This document shows, piece after piece, positions 8,304 to 17,443 of a stretch of 64,000 nucleotides of DNA. The stretch's first letter is position 1, and the number at the start of each line of letters is the position of its first letter. The DNA comes from Gammaproteobacteria bacterium HGW-Gammaproteobacteria-11 (GTDB taxonomy: Bacteria > Pseudomonadota > Gammaproteobacteria > Pseudomonadales > Pseudomonadaceae). The position numbers and the translations under genes were made by a program. The notes beneath the pieces are model-generated. The model was not told the origin of the DNA, did not search any database, and worked only from the letters and a program-made list of their open reading frames with translations. The stretch lies in contig PGZJ01000001.1 of assembly GCA_002840055.1 (NCBI GenBank), forward strand, positions 310,001 to 374,000. The letters run 5' to 3'.

Positions 8304-8572
8304 GCGCCCTGGGGTTGCATCCGGGTGGGTGCTGCCGCTGCTCCCTGGCCTTGTGGGCTGGGTTGCCGGGTGGCTTCGGATCGGGTTTGATCAGTGCCTG
8401 CCGCGCCTCTTGTGGAAGCGCAACGTGGACGAACCGGCATCGGCGTCGAACTGGAATCAACTATAACCAGACAGGCGCGCCATTTCTCACCTAAAATTGC
8501 AGACAAATCACTAATTTCAGCAATTAATGACTACATTTTTTAATTAATACGCAAAACTACCAGAGAAATACC
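8304..8572. promoter_or_regulatory. Intergenic region upstream of the Lrp-type gene, with inverted repeat
   Basis: This gap has no supportable gene; short frames in it are shadows. Its right end becomes clearly AT-rich. It contains an inverted repeat, AATTGC at 8495-8500 and GCAATT at 8520-8525, and a directly repeated AATTAAT at 8522-8528 and 8542-8548. Lrp/AsnC regulators commonly bind AT-rich dyads at their own promoters, so this is a plausible autoregulatory region. No confident -35/-10 pair was found. Confidence 0.4.
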
Positions 8573-9058
8573 ATGTCAGAGCACAATCTTGATCGCTATG
8601 ATCTTAAAATTCTCGCTGCCTTGCAGCATGATGCCCGCATCAGCAACCAGGAACTGGCCGAGCAGATAGGCTTGTCCCCCTCCCCCTGTTCCAGACGGGT
8701 CAAGCAACTGGAAGACAGTGGCTATATTCGTCGCCAGGTAGCGCTGCTTGAGCCGCGCAAACTGGGTCTGACGCTGACCGCCTTTGTCATGATCGGCATG
8801 GACCGCCACACCCCGGAGCGTTTTGCCGGATTCGAAAAAGCCATTCTCGAATGCCCCGAGGTCCTCGATTGCTGCCTGGTTACCGGCATGGAGGCGGACT
8901 ATCAACTGCGCGTGGTGGTTCAGGACATGGAGCATTATCAACAGTTTCTGCTCGGCCGCCTGACGCGGATTGACGGCGTCTCCAGCGTGCGCTCGAGCTT
9001 TGTACTGAACCAGATACTCAGCAGCACCGAGCTGCCACTGGATCATTTGAAAAGCTGA
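8573..9058 (+). CDS. Lrp/AsnC family transcriptional regulator
   Basis: This 161-residue protein has an N-terminal winged helix-turn-helix (about residues 8-55, with NQELAEQIGLSPSPCSRRVKQLE) and a C-terminal RAM/AsnC ligand-binding domain (about 70-150, with VLDCCLVTGMEADYQLRV). Such proteins form octamers, sense amino acids and control amino-acid transport or catabolism. ATG 8573 is preceded by an AGAGA-like site. It stands alone between a terminator and the small DUF2788 gene, so the target is unknown; some relatives act on a neighbouring gene, but here none is divergent. Confidence 0.9.
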   Translation: MSEHNLDRYDLKILAALQHDARISNQELAEQIGLSPSPCSRRVKQLEDSGYIRRQVALLEPRKLGLTLTAFVMIGMDRHTPERFAGFEKAILECPEVLDCCLVTGMEADYQLRVVVQDMEHYQQFLLGRLTRIDGVSSVRSSFVLNQILSSTELPLDHLKS

Positions 9059-9143
9059 TTTGGCGATAACCGGCCGCGACCACCTGTCACTGTCCAATCC
9101 CGGCAACGACAGGTAGCCTATGCATTTTATTCGGAGCTGGATT

Positions 9144-9344
9144 GTGAACTACGAGCAGTTTGAAGCCCTGGCCATGCCCCTGATGATTTTCGCCCTGGTC
9201 GCCTTCATGGGCTACATCGTCTGGGATCTGGCAAAGAAATCCAAAGCCGGGCGGTACGGCACCATGGTGCTGTTTTTTGCCCTGGGCCTGGGCGTGCTGG
9301 GCTTTGTCATCAAGGCCGTCATCATCGGCAACATGGAAGGCTGA
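9144..9344 (+). CDS. Small membrane protein, DUF2788 family
   Basis: This is a protein of about 66 residues with two predicted membrane helices (PLMIFALVAFMGYIVWDLA and MVLFFALGLGVLGFVIKAVI) separated by a basic loop KKSKAGRYG. The pattern matches the DUF2788 family of pseudomonads. I prefer the GTG at 9144, which has CGGAG seven bases ahead and yields the family-typical N-terminus (V/M)NYEQFE. An ATG at 9120 would add eight residues and also has a possible AGG site. Function unknown. Confidence 0.75.
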   Translation: MNYEQFEALAMPLMIFALVAFMGYIVWDLAKKSKAGRYGTMVLFFALGLGVLGFVIKAVIIGNMEG

Positions 9345-9383
9345 AACAGCCTGACACCTGTCACCTTTACCCCCTGCGACAAG

Positions 9384-9430
9384 ATCTGAATCCTGATTCA
9401 CTTGAAATCAAAATGAATCAGGATTCAGAT
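9384..9430. promoter_or_regulatory. Twin-palindrome operator before TetR-aidB operon
   Basis: Two perfect 17-bp arms, ATCTGAATCCTGATTCA (9384-9400) and TGAATCAGGATTCAGAT (9414-9430), are exact reverse complements separated by 13 bases. Each arm itself contains a 14-bp palindrome TGAATC-N2-GATTCA, centred 27 bp apart. The right arm ends one base before the TetR start codon and includes the AGGA ribosome site. This is the expected architecture of an autoregulatory TetR operator for two dimers, and the RNA could also fold into a hairpin hiding the ribosome site. Sequence symmetry is certain; the binding protein is inferred. Confidence 0.85.
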
Positions 9431-9431
9431 T

Positions 9432-10073
9432 ATGCCCTACCGCCTTACCAAGACCCGCGTTGAGCGCGACCAGGCACTGCGCGAGCACATTCTCGACTGC
9501 GCTCTGGAACAGGTTACCGAAGGTGGCTTTACTGCCTTGACCATGAGCGCTCTGGCCAAAGCAGCCGGGATCGCCACCGGCAGCCTATACCGCCACTTTC
9601 CGGGCAAAGGCGCATTGGCCGCCGAGGTATTTGTGCGGGCCACACGGGTTGAAATCGACACACTAAAAGCGCAGTTTTTCAGCAAGGGTAACGCCGCACA
9701 ACGCCTGCGCCTGGGATTGGCACAGTTTGTCGGCCGCGCCTGGCAGAGCCGCCAACTGGCCCATGCGCTGATTGCCGAGCCCCTGGATCCTGAGGTTGAT
9801 CACGAACGCCTGCGCTATCGCGCTGCCTACGCCGACCTGTTTGCCAAACTGATACAGCAGGGCAATGAAGACGGCAGCTTTGAGGTCAGCAATATCCCGG
9901 TCACTGCCGCGTGCCTGGTAGGCGCCATTGCCGAATCCCTGATCGGGCCACTGTCACCCCAGGCCCGCGCTCTGCGCGCCAGCGGGCTGCCCAGTGAAAG
10001 CCTGGAAAACTACACCCGCGCCCTCAGCCGCTTCTGTCTGCGCGCCCTGGGCGCCAAGGAGACCACGCCATGA
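9432..10073 (+). CDS. TetR family transcriptional regulator
   Basis: This 213-residue regulator has an N-terminal TetR helix-turn-helix at about residues 30-55 (LTMSALAKAAGIATGSLYRHF) and a helical ligand-binding C-terminal domain. Its start follows the twin-palindrome site by one base, and its stop overlaps the aidB-like start in ATGA, so regulator and enzyme are co-transcribed and translationally coupled. The likely role is repression of its own operon, relieved by an acyl-CoA or similar ligand, as for many TetR proteins beside acyl-CoA dehydrogenases. The ligand is inference. Confidence 0.92.
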   Translation: MPYRLTKTRVERDQALREHILDCALEQVTEGGFTALTMSALAKAAGIATGSLYRHFPGKGALAAEVFVRATRVEIDTLKAQFFSKGNAAQRLRLGLAQFVGRAWQSRQLAHALIAEPLDPEVDHERLRYRAAYADLFAKLIQQGNEDGSFEVSNIPVTAACLVGAIAESLIGPLSPQARALRASGLPSESLENYTRALSRFCLRALGAKETTP

Positions 10074-11716
10074 ACCTGCACCAGTACGCCGAAACCCACG
10101 AAGTCACCAATCAGGTCCCGGCCTTTGAGGGTATCAACCTGTATCACAGTGATCTGGCTCTCAAACAATGGGTACACCGCTTTCAGGGTGACTGGGCGGA
10201 CAACCAATTGGCCGAGTACGGTCTGTTGACGGGAGGGCCGCTGATGCAGGCTGGCTTTCTGGCCAATGAAAACAAGCCGGTGTTCAAAAGCCATGACCGC
10301 AATGGCAACCGCATTGATCTGGTGGAGTTTCATCCTGCCTACCACCAACTTATGGCGGCCGGCATTGCCCACGGCATCACCTCGTCACCCTGGACCGAGC
10401 CCAAACCCGGTGCCCATGTAGCACGCGCAGCGCACATGTACCTGCACAATCAGATTGAAGCAGGCTCCTGCTGTCCCATGACCATGACCTATGCCTGTAT
10501 CCCGACCCTGAAACAGCAACCGGACCTGGCCGACAAATGGTTGCCGAAAATCCTCTCGCGACAGTACGACCCGCGCAACCTGCCAATGGAACACAAGACC
10601 GGCGTCACCATCGGCATGGCCATGACCGAAAAGCAGGGTGGCACCGACGTCCGCGCCAACACCACCCGCGCCCACGCGCTGGGGCTTGGCGGCCCCGGTC
10701 AGGCCTACGAGCTGCTAGGGCACAAATGGTTCTGCTCGGCGCCCATGTGTGATGCCTTTCTGACCCTGGCGCAAACCGACAAGGGTTTGAGTTGCTTTCT
10801 GCTGCCACGCCATCGCCCCGATGGCTCGCGCAACCAGTTCTATATCCAGCGCTTGAAAAACAAGCTGGGCAATCAGGCCAACGCCTCCAGCGAGGTCGAG
10901 TTCCGTGGCGCCCTGGCCTGGATGGTTGGCGAGGAAGGCCGTGGCGTCCCGACAATCATCGAAATGGTCTCCATGACCCGATTTGACTGCATGATTGGCT
11001 CCAGCTCGCTGATGCGCCAGGCGCTGGCGCAGGCCAGCCACCATTGCGCCTACCGCAGGGTCGGTGGCCGGGTGCTGGCCGAACAACCACTGATGCAGAA
11101 CGTACTGGCTGATCTGGCACTGGAAAGCGAAGCGGCACTGGCCTTGACCATGCGCATGGGCAAGGCCATTGACCAGGCCCATGACGAGCATGAAGACAAG
11201 TTCGCGCGATTGGTGACCGCCATCGGCAAGTACTGGATCTGCAAACGCGCCCCGGCCATGATCAACGAGGCACAGGAATGTCTGGGTGGCGCAGGCTATG
11301 TGGAGGACAGCATTCTGCCGCGGCTGTACCGCGAGGCGCCGGTCAACTCGATCTGGGAGGGCTCGGGCAACGTTCAATGTCTGGATGTGCTGCGCGCGCT
11401 GTCCAAGGAACCGGGCGTACTTGAGGTACTGTTCAGCGAACTGGGCGACGGCCAGGGCGACGCCCGCTTGAAGGCTCACATTGAAGGCATCAAGAGCGAC
11501 TTCCGCGACACCGACGAGATCCAGTACCGCGCCCGGCAACTGACCGAGGACGTGGCTGTCGCCCTGCAGGCAACGCTGTTGCTGCAAGCCGGCAACAATC
11601 TGGTATCCGAGGCCTTTATCGCCAGCCGATTCGGTGGACGCGGCCGGGTTTACGGCACGCTGCCACGGGGCATCGATGTCGCAGCACTGATTGCCCGTGC
11701 GACACCCAACAGCTGA
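10070..11716 (+). CDS. AidB-like acyl-CoA dehydrogenase family flavoprotein
   Basis: This 548-residue protein belongs to the acyl-CoA dehydrogenase superfamily. It resembles E. coli AidB (541 residues) throughout, with matching stretches such as EAGSCCPMTMTYA, GMAMTEKQGGTDV, LLGHKWFCSAPMCDA, LKNKLGNQANASSEVEF, MTRFDCMIGSSSLMR and YREAPVNSIWEGSGN. The last includes the glutamate at the catalytic-base position. E. coli AidB is an FAD protein induced in the adaptive response to alkylation, binds DNA, and has weak isovaleryl-CoA dehydrogenase activity. Here it is controlled by a TetR gene rather than Ada, so a catabolic or different stress role is possible. A hairpin follows the stop. Confidence 0.88.
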   Translation: MNLHQYAETHEVTNQVPAFEGINLYHSDLALKQWVHRFQGDWADNQLAEYGLLTGGPLMQAGFLANENKPVFKSHDRNGNRIDLVEFHPAYHQLMAAGIAHGITSSPWTEPKPGAHVARAAHMYLHNQIEAGSCCPMTMTYACIPTLKQQPDLADKWLPKILSRQYDPRNLPMEHKTGVTIGMAMTEKQGGTDVRANTTRAHALGLGGPGQAYELLGHKWFCSAPMCDAFLTLAQTDKGLSCFLLPRHRPDGSRNQFYIQRLKNKLGNQANASSEVEFRGALAWMVGEEGRGVPTIIEMVSMTRFDCMIGSSSLMRQALAQASHHCAYRRVGGRVLAEQPLMQNVLADLALESEAALALTMRMGKAIDQAHDEHEDKFARLVTAIGKYWICKRAPAMINEAQECLGGAGYVEDSILPRLYREAPVNSIWEGSGNVQCLDVLRALSKEPGVLEVLFSELGDGQGDARLKAHIEGIKSDFRDTDEIQYRARQLTEDVAVALQATLLLQAGNNLVSEAFIASRFGGRGRVYGTLPRGIDVAALIARATPNS

Positions 11717-11723
11717 CAGGTAC

Positions 11724-11752
11724 GCCGGGGCTCTCAATCGAGTCCCGGCTTT
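11724..11752 (+). terminator. Terminator-like hairpin after aidB-like gene
   Basis: GCCGGGGCTC (11724-11733) pairs with GAGTCCCGGC (11740-11749) with one G-U pair and a six-base loop, followed by TTTG. The T-run is short, so it may be a weak intrinsic terminator of the TetR-aidB operon. Confidence 0.55.
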
Positions 11753-11809
11753 GCCAGCGGCAATGGTTTTCTCTAGCATCGCACTGTCGTCCGCAACCAA
11801 GAACCCGGC

Positions 11810-12439
11810 ATGAAACCGACCAGACCACGAACCGCCCCTTTCAAACCGGCACTGTTGCGCCAGAGCAAAGCGCGCCGCCAGGCGGCGCCAGGCCCGGACA
11901 ACCCGCGTCTGATTGCGCTGAACAAGCCCTATGATGTGCTGACCCAGTTTACCGATGCCGAGGGTCGTCAGACGCTGAAAGCCTATGTCGAGATCCCTGG
12001 CATCTACCCGGCCGGCCGTCTCGATCGCGACAGTGAAGGCCTGCTACTGCTGACCAATGACGGGCAACTGCAGGCGCGTATCACCGATCCAAAACACAAA
12101 CTGGCCAAGACCTACTGGGTGCAGGTCGAGGGCACACCCAGCGCAGAGCAACTTGACGCGTTACGGGCCGGCCCGCTGCTGAATGACGGCCCTACCCGCC
12201 CGGCCGAGGTGACGCAGATCGAAGAGCCCGCACTCTGGCCACGCAACCCGCCGGTGCGCTTTCGCGCCAGCATTCCCACTCACTGGCTCAGCATCACCAT
12301 ACGCGAAGGCAGAAACCGTCAGGTACGACGCATGACCGCCGCCGTGGGCCTGCCGACCCTGCGACTGGTCAGAGTAGCTATCGGCGATTGGCAACTTGGC
12401 GACCTGCAGCCCGGACAATGGCGCGAGCTGGCTATCTGA
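11810..12439 (+). CDS. rluE: Pseudouridine synthase, RluE type
   Basis: This 209-residue enzyme belongs to the RsuA/RluB/E/F family, which isomerises uridine in rRNA. E. coli RluE makes pseudouridine 2457 of 23S rRNA. The catalytic aspartate motif [17 protein letters not shown] is present at about residues 67-83, followed by the family motif GRNRQVRRM. There is no N-terminal S4 domain, which is characteristic of RluE, and the N-terminus is short and basic. It converges with the Mpo1-like gene, with 35 bases between the stops. Confidence 0.88.
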   Translation: MKPTRPRTAPFKPALLRQSKARRQAAPGPDNPRLIALNKPYDVLTQFTDAEGRQTLKAYVEIPGIYPAGRLDRDSEGLLLLTNDGQLQARITDPKHKLAKTYWVQVEGTPSAEQLDALRAGPLLNDGPTRPAEVTQIEEPALWPRNPPVRFRASIPTHWLSITIREGRNRQVRRMTAAVGLPTLRLVRVAIGDWQLGDLQPGQWRELAI

Positions 12440-12474
12440 GGCTGTTGCAGAGCCTGACCCTGCCACAGAATAAC

Positions 12475-12897
12475 TCAGTAGCGCAAACCCAGGGCGCGAA
12501 ACACAAAACCCAGCAACCAGATGGGTCCAATCAGCAGAAACTGCAGATCCTTGAAAAAGGAGGGCTTCTTGCCTTCAACGTGATGACCGATAAATTGGCC
12601 AACCCAGGCCAGCACGAAAATAACCACACTGGGCCAGAACACATGGGTCATCATGCTCAGAATCAGCAGCATGATCAGACTCAACACCAGCATGGTTGCT
12701 GCAATGCGCCAGGATAGGCTGAGATAAAAGGCTAACGCGCCAGCCACGGCCAGCATCGATACCCAGGGATGAATAGCCCAGAGCATGCCCAACACGCTGA
12801 AGGTAATCAGGGGTACACAGATCCAGTGCAGCATCTTGTTCAGCGGATTTTGGTGACTGACGGCATATTCATCAAACCACTGATCAATGGCTTTCAT
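12475..12897 (-). CDS. DUF962 / Mpo1-like membrane protein
   Basis: This 140-residue protein starts with KAIDQWFDEYAVSHQNPLNKMLHWICVP, the signature of the DUF962 (YGL010w/Mpo1) family, and has about four hydrophobic helices. Yeast Mpo1 is an Fe2+-dependent dioxygenase acting on 2-hydroxy fatty acids. The conserved histidines in SHQNP and MLHWI match that family. The ATG at 12897 has AGGAG eight bases upstream and is preferred over a GTG nine bases earlier. The bacterial substrate is unknown. Confidence 0.82.
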   Translation of the reverse strand: MKAIDQWFDEYAVSHQNPLNKMLHWICVPLITFSVLGMLWAIHPWVSMLAVAGALAFYLSLSWRIAATMLVLSLIMLLILSMMTHVFWPSVVIFVLAWVGQFIGHHVEGKKPSFFKDLQFLLIGPIWLLGFVFRALGLRY

Positions 12898-13023
12898 TTT
12901 CAGCACTCCTGTTATTGTTTTTTACAAACAAAGAGTATCAACGGCCGCCAACAGGCTCGCCATGGCCCTGAAAGCCAGTCTGCTCCCCTGCCGGTCATGC
13001 ACGCATAATGGTAAGCTTAGCCG

Positions 13024-13824
13024 ATGAAAACACTGATGCCATCCAGACCCGTTGTGCTGTGCCTGTCCGGCCATGATCCGAGCGGCGGCGCCGGCCTGCA
13101 GGCCGATATTGAAGCCTTGCTCGCCCAGGGCTGCCATGCTGCCCCCACCGTAACCGCACTGACCGTGCAGAACACCGTCGATGTCAGCGACTTCCGTGTG
13201 CTCGACCCGGAATGGGTGCTGGCTCAGGCCCGTTGCGTACTCCAGGACATGCCGGTATCGGCGGTCAAGCTGGGCATGCTAGGCAATCTGCAGATGGTCG
13301 ATACCGTGGTCGAATTGATGCGTGACTACCCTGATCTACCATTGGTGTGCGACCCAGTTCTGCGTGCCGGTGGTGGTGGATCACTGGGCAAGGACGAGGT
13401 CGGCTATGCGCTGCGGGAAAAACTCCTGCCGATTGCCCGCATAGCTACACCCAACCTGCCCGAAGCTCGTATTCTGGCGGAATTGCCGGATGGCAGCGCC
13501 GATGCCTGCGCGGAAAAACTGCTGCCCTACTGCCAGAATCTGCTGATTACCGGCGGCCATGGCGATGAACAGGATATCCACAACCGTCTGTATTGCCGGG
13601 ACGGCAGCCGCCACGAATTCAGTTGCCCGCGACTGCCCGGCAGCTACCACGGTTCCGGCTGTACCCTTGCCAGCGCCCTCGCCGGCCGTCTGGCCCTGGG
13701 CGAAGAACTGATCAGCGCGGTCAACTCGGCACTGGCCTATACCTGGCGCACTCTGCGTGATGCCGAACAACCCGGTCACGGCCAGTATGTGCCCCGGCGC
13801 CTGCCACTGGACTTCTGCTCGTGA
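13024..13824 (+). CDS. thiD: Hydroxymethylpyrimidine/phosphomethylpyrimidine kinase ThiD
   Basis: This 266-residue ribokinase-fold enzyme phosphorylates HMP and HMP-phosphate to HMP-pyrophosphate for thiamine synthesis. The N-terminal [15 protein letters not shown] motif, the central [11 protein letters not shown], and the C-terminal [16 protein letters not shown] anion-hole motif with the catalytic-type cysteine are all present. The stop overlaps the thiE GTG start in GTGA. A CATAAT -10-like box lies at 13004-13009, close to the start, so the leader would be very short. I saw no TPP riboswitch. Confidence 0.94.
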   Translation: MKTLMPSRPVVLCLSGHDPSGGAGLQADIEALLAQGCHAAPTVTALTVQNTVDVSDFRVLDPEWVLAQARCVLQDMPVSAVKLGMLGNLQMVDTVVELMRDYPDLPLVCDPVLRAGGGGSLGKDEVGYALREKLLPIARIATPNLPEARILAELPDGSADACAEKLLPYCQNLLITGGHGDEQDIHNRLYCRDGSRHEFSCPRLPGSYHGSGCTLASALAGRLALGEELISAVNSALAYTWRTLRDAEQPGHGQYVPRRLPLDFCS

Positions 13825-14459
13825 GCAGACCGGCCCTGCGCGGTTTATATGCCATCACCGATAGTCAGCTGCTGGCTGGCGACAAGCTGATGCCCTGGGT
13901 CGATGCGGCCCTGGCCGGCGGCGCCCGCCTGTTGCAGTACCGCGATAAATCCGACGATCCGGTTCGCCGCCATGAACAGGCGCTGCAACTCAAGTCGCTC
14001 TGTGCCTATTACGGTGCCGAGCTGATTATCAACGATGACCTGCGTCTGGCCAGCGATCTGCAGGTTGGCCTGCACCTGGGGCGCGACGACGGCTCGCTCA
14101 GCGAAGCCCGCCAGGCCCTTGGACCGGATGCGATCCTCGGCGCCACCTGCCATGCCAGCCTGGACTTTGCCGAACAGGCCGTGCGTGACGGCGCCAGTTA
14201 CATTGCCTTCGGGCGTTTTTTCCAGTCCGTGACCAAGCCCGGCGCACCGGCTGCCACGCCGGTCCTGCTGGAACAGGCACGGCAGCGCTTCAGCTTGCCG
14301 ATTGTCGCCATTGGCGGCGTAACACTGCACAACGCACCGCAATTGATTAGCGCAGGCGCCAGTCTGGTCGCTGTGGTACAGGGCCTGTTTGCGGCAGCCT
14401 CCCCTGCTGAGGTTGAAACCCGTGCCCAGGGCTTCAACCATTTATTCAACCGTCTTTGA
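13821..14459 (+). CDS. thiE: Thiamine-phosphate synthase ThiE
   Basis: This 212-residue TIM-barrel enzyme couples HMP-pyrophosphate with thiazole phosphate to form thiamine phosphate. It shows YAITD at the start, the pyrophosphate-loop region [29 protein letters not shown], and the C-terminal AIGGV phosphate-binding loop. It begins with GTG at 13821, overlapping the thiD stop by four bases. hemL follows ten bases after the stop, making a thiD-thiE-hemL group as in Pseudomonas. Confidence 0.94.
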   Translation: MSRPALRGLYAITDSQLLAGDKLMPWVDAALAGGARLLQYRDKSDDPVRRHEQALQLKSLCAYYGAELIINDDLRLASDLQVGLHLGRDDGSLSEARQALGPDAILGATCHASLDFAEQAVRDGASYIAFGRFFQSVTKPGAPAATPVLLEQARQRFSLPIVAIGGVTLHNAPQLISAGASLVAVVQGLFAAASPAEVETRAQGFNHLFNRL

Positions 14460-14469
14460 GAGAGTCCTT

Positions 14470-15750
14470 ATGTCCCGTTCAGAAAGCCTTTTCGCCGCCG
14501 CCCAGGAACACATTCCCGGCGGTGTCAATTCACCGGTCCGGGCCTTTCGCAGCGTGGGCGGTACACCGATTTTCTTCAAACATGCCGAAGGCGCCTACGT
14601 CACCGACGAGGACAACAAGCGCTACGTGGACTATGTCGGTTCCTGGGGACCGATGATCCTGGGGCACAGCCATCCCGAGGTACTGGATGCCGTGCGCAAT
14701 CAGTTACAGCATGGCCTGTCCTATGGCGCGCCGACGGCCATGGAAACCGAGATGGCCAATCTGGTCTGCTCGCTGGTGCCGTCCATGCAGATGGTCCGCA
14801 TGACCAGTTCAGGTACCGAGGCGACCATGAGCGCCATCCGTCTGGCGCGGGGTTACACCGGACGTGACAACATCATCAAGTTTGAAGGCTGCTACCACGG
14901 CCACTCCGACAGCCTGCTGGTCAAGGCCGGGTCTGGCGCACTGACCCAGGGCGTACCCAGCTCCGCCGGCGTGCCCGCCGACTTTGCCAAGCACACCCTG
15001 ACCCTGCCGTTCAACGACCTGGCCGCCGTTGAACGCTGCCTGACTGAACAGGGCTCTGAGGTCGCCTGCATCATTGTCGAGCCGGTGGCCGGCAACATGA
15101 ACTGCGTACCCCCGGCGCCAGGCTTTCTTCAGGGGCTCAGAACACTCTGCGACCAGCACGGCGTGGTGCTGATCTTCGATGAAGTGATGACCGGTTTCCG
15201 CGTCGCCCTGGGTGGCGCCCAGGCGCACTACGGCGTCATGCCTGATCTGACCACCTTCGGCAAGATCATCGGCGGCGGCATGCCGGTTGGCTGTTTCGGT
15301 GGCAAACGCGAGATCATGCAGGTCATTGCGCCGCTGGGCCCGGTCTACCAGGCCGGCACCCTGTCGGGAAACCCCTTGGCCATGGCCGCCGGCCTGACCA
15401 CCCTGCGCCTGATCAGTCGCCCCGGCTTCCATGACGAGCTGAGCCAGTACACCAGCCGCCTGTTGGCTGGCCTGCAGGAGCGGGCCGATGCCGCCGGCAT
15501 CCCCTTCGTGACCACCCAGGCTGGCGGCATGTTCGGCCTGTACTTTTCCGGTGCCGACGACATCATCACCTTTGAAGACGTCATGGCCAGTGATGTCGAA
15601 CGCTTCAAGCGTTTCTTCCACGGCATGCTGGACAACGGCGTGTATCTGGCGCCCAGCGCCTTCGAGGCGGGATTCACCTCCATCGCCCACGGCGACACCG
15701 AGCTGGAGCTGACTCTGAACGCGGCGGAAAAGGCCTTTGCCCAGCTATGA
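14470..15750 (+). CDS. hemL: Glutamate-1-semialdehyde 2,1-aminomutase HemL
   Basis: This 426-residue PLP enzyme converts glutamate-1-semialdehyde to 5-aminolevulinate in the C5 pathway to heme. The PLP lysine lies in [14 protein letters not shown], after the cofactor-contacting [10 protein letters not shown]. The N-terminal [10 protein letters not shown] and substrate loop [12 protein letters not shown] fit the family. I chose ATG 14470 (MSRSESLF), which has a GAGAG site; an upstream in-frame ATG at 14389 would run through thiE. The stop overlaps the next start in ATGA. Confidence 0.95.
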   Translation: MSRSESLFAAAQEHIPGGVNSPVRAFRSVGGTPIFFKHAEGAYVTDEDNKRYVDYVGSWGPMILGHSHPEVLDAVRNQLQHGLSYGAPTAMETEMANLVCSLVPSMQMVRMTSSGTEATMSAIRLARGYTGRDNIIKFEGCYHGHSDSLLVKAGSGALTQGVPSSAGVPADFAKHTLTLPFNDLAAVERCLTEQGSEVACIIVEPVAGNMNCVPPAPGFLQGLRTLCDQHGVVLIFDEVMTGFRVALGGAQAHYGVMPDLTTFGKIIGGGMPVGCFGGKREIMQVIAPLGPVYQAGTLSGNPLAMAAGLTTLRLISRPGFHDELSQYTSRLLAGLQERADAAGIPFVTTQAGGMFGLYFSGADDIITFEDVMASDVERFKRFFHGMLDNGVYLAPSAFEAGFTSIAHGDTELELTLNAAEKAFAQL

Positions 15751-16394
15751 GCAACCTTGTCTACCTGTTGCTGGGATTGAGCTGCCTCGGGCTCTGCGTC
15801 TGGCTCTGGCGCCGCAAGTCACTGATGCATGCGCCAGCCCAGGGCGCCCTCAAGGCGGCCATGGTGGCACTCCTGCTGGTCGCCGCTACCAGCCTGCTGC
15901 TTGCTCTGGCCGGCTGGGGCTTGAGTAACAGCGGTCTGGCCCATGCCCAACGGATCATGGGACTGGCGGCGCAACATATTGCCCCGCTCCTGCTCGGACT
16001 GGCGGCACTCTATCTGGGCAGAGGCATGAGCTGGAAGCCCAATTACTGGGCCAGTGTCATTCTCGGGATCATGGCCTTTTACGAGCTGTCCCGCTATCTG
16101 GAATGGCAAACCGCTTACCAGTGGCTGGTCAGCCTGCTGGGCGCACTGGCGCTACTGGCAACGGCATTGCTGTACCTGGCCCATGACCGGCGCATCAGCT
16201 TGCTGTGCCTGGTCGCGCCTGTCTGCCTGGTTCTGCCGGCCCTGCTGTATAGCCAGTTGCCTCAGTTAGCCTTATTGCATGCCAGTCTGCAGGCCAGTTG
16301 GCTACTGCCCGGCTATCTGGCCGCGGGACTGGCAGTTGGCCTGCTGGCCGAACAGGCGCACAATAGTCAAACCACACCACAAGATCGCACCTGA
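15747..16394 (+). CDS. Hypothetical polytopic membrane protein
   Basis: This 215-residue protein has about seven predicted hydrophobic helices and a short basic loop after the first ([10 protein letters not shown]). It overlaps the hemL stop by four bases, so it is probably translated from the same message. I do not recognise a catalytic motif or named family. A hypothetical gene at this position is common in pseudomonads. The last residues are polar ([12 protein letters not shown]), suggesting a short cytosolic tail. Confidence 0.7.
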   Translation: MSNLVYLLLGLSCLGLCVWLWRRKSLMHAPAQGALKAAMVALLLVAATSLLLALAGWGLSNSGLAHAQRIMGLAAQHIAPLLLGLAALYLGRGMSWKPNYWASVILGIMAFYELSRYLEWQTAYQWLVSLLGALALLATALLYLAHDRRISLLCLVAPVCLVLPALLYSQLPQLALLHASLQASWLLPGYLAAGLAVGLLAEQAHNSQTTPQDRT

Positions 16395-16409
16395 GGCCAT
16401 GACTGCACC

Positions 16410-17039
16410 ATGAACGCACCCTGCACTGTTCGGCCACTTGTCAGCCTCCTGCTGACGGGTCTGATAGGCCTGAGTTCGGTGGCCCAGGCCCAGTCCGGCA
16501 ATACCCTGCTGATAAGCACGGATGAACGCTGCGCAATCAACCGAGTCAACGATGAAAGCCTGCCGCTGGCGGTTGAGGCATGCAGAGAACTGGCGGAATC
16601 CGGGGACATGCAGGCGCAGTTCGAGATGGGTGAGTTTCACTTCAAGGGCGATCGCACCGACAAGAACATACCGCAAGCGCTGGCCTGGTACGAACAGGCC
16701 TCCATTCAGGGCCATCCCGGCGCCCAGTATCAACTGGGGCTGATGCACTATCAGGGCGAAGGCGTGGAACGTAACTTGCCCCAGGCCTATATCATCCTGA
16801 AGATGGCTGCGGTGAACGGCAAGGATGCCGCCATGGATGTGAGCGACCAGATTGCCCTGCAAATGAATGCCCAGGAACTGGCCGTGGCCACCCAGGTGCT
16901 CGGCACCCTGTTTCGCAATTACCTGACACAAATCCGCGAAGAACAGCTACAGAGCCTGCAAGCGGCGCCCCAGTCAGATAGCGAGGCTGCGCCCGCACAG
17001 CAGCCAGCGATCGACGGCGACGAGGCGATACTCGAGTAG
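16410..17039 (+). CDS. Secreted Sel1/TPR-like repeat protein
   Basis: This 209-residue protein has an N-terminal signal peptide (LVSLLLTGLIGLSSVAQA, cleavage after AQA) and two to three Sel1-like repeats at about residues 60-135. Examples are AQFEMGEFHFKGDRTDKNIPQALAWYEQA and AQYQLGLMHYQGEGVERN. The C-terminal tail is rich in Ala, Gln and acidic residues. Sel1 repeats are protein-interaction scaffolds; here the product would be periplasmic. The stop lies four bases from the convergent DUF1820 stop. Specific role unknown. Confidence 0.8.
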   Translation: MNAPCTVRPLVSLLLTGLIGLSSVAQAQSGNTLLISTDERCAINRVNDESLPLAVEACRELAESGDMQAQFEMGEFHFKGDRTDKNIPQALAWYEQASIQGHPGAQYQLGLMHYQGEGVERNLPQAYIILKMAAVNGKDAAMDVSDQIALQMNAQELAVATQVLGTLFRNYLTQIREEQLQSLQAAPQSDSEAAPAQQPAIDGDEAILE

Positions 17040-17043
17040 CGTC

Positions 17044-17370
17044 TCAGGACCCCGGCTGCGGCGGCATCGGGAAGGCCATGATGTTGCCGCCTTTGGCCTC
17101 GCTGATCTTGGCCTGACCGATACGCTCTACCTCATCAATACGCACTATCGCCTGCAGCGGAATAAAGCTGCGGGCCACACCATCAAACTGGGTCTTGAGC
17201 TTTTCTTCGGACGGATCCACCAGCATCTGTGAACGCTCACCGAAGATCAGCTCTTCAATTTCCAGAAAGCCCCAGAGATCACTCTGATAGATATGCCGTG
17301 CATAGAGCTCATAGATCTGGCCCTGATTGTGGAAAATCACGCGGAAAATGGGTTGTTTCTCTTTGCTCAT
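17044..17370 (-). CDS. DUF1820 family protein
   Basis: This 108-residue cytosolic protein starts MSKEKQPIFRVIFHNQGQIYELYARHIYQSDLWGFLEIEELIFGE, which matches the DUF1820 family found beside miaB in pseudomonads. It has no signal peptide or membrane segment. ATG 17370 is the natural start. It is divergent from miaB, with 134 bases between the two starts. No function is known. Confidence 0.88.
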   Translation of the reverse strand: MSKEKQPIFRVIFHNQGQIYELYARHIYQSDLWGFLEIEELIFGERSQMLVDPSEEKLKTQFDGVARSFIPLQAIVRIDEVERIGQAKISEAKGGNIMAFPMPPQPGS

Positions 17371-17443
17371 AACGAAACCGTAAAACCTGATTCATGGCTG
17401 ACCGGCACGGAAGGTGCGACGGCGGCGGATAATACCACAGCAC

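Noticed and set aside
10715-11800. A 361-codon frame antisense to the aidB-like gene, and similar long shadows opposite hemL, miaB, accC and phoH
   Set aside because: All lie opposite well-supported genes and have biased composition caused by third-codon GC.
12900-13023. TPP riboswitch upstream of thiD
   Set aside because: No CTGAGA or other THI-box core is seen, and the CATAAT box leaves almost no leader.
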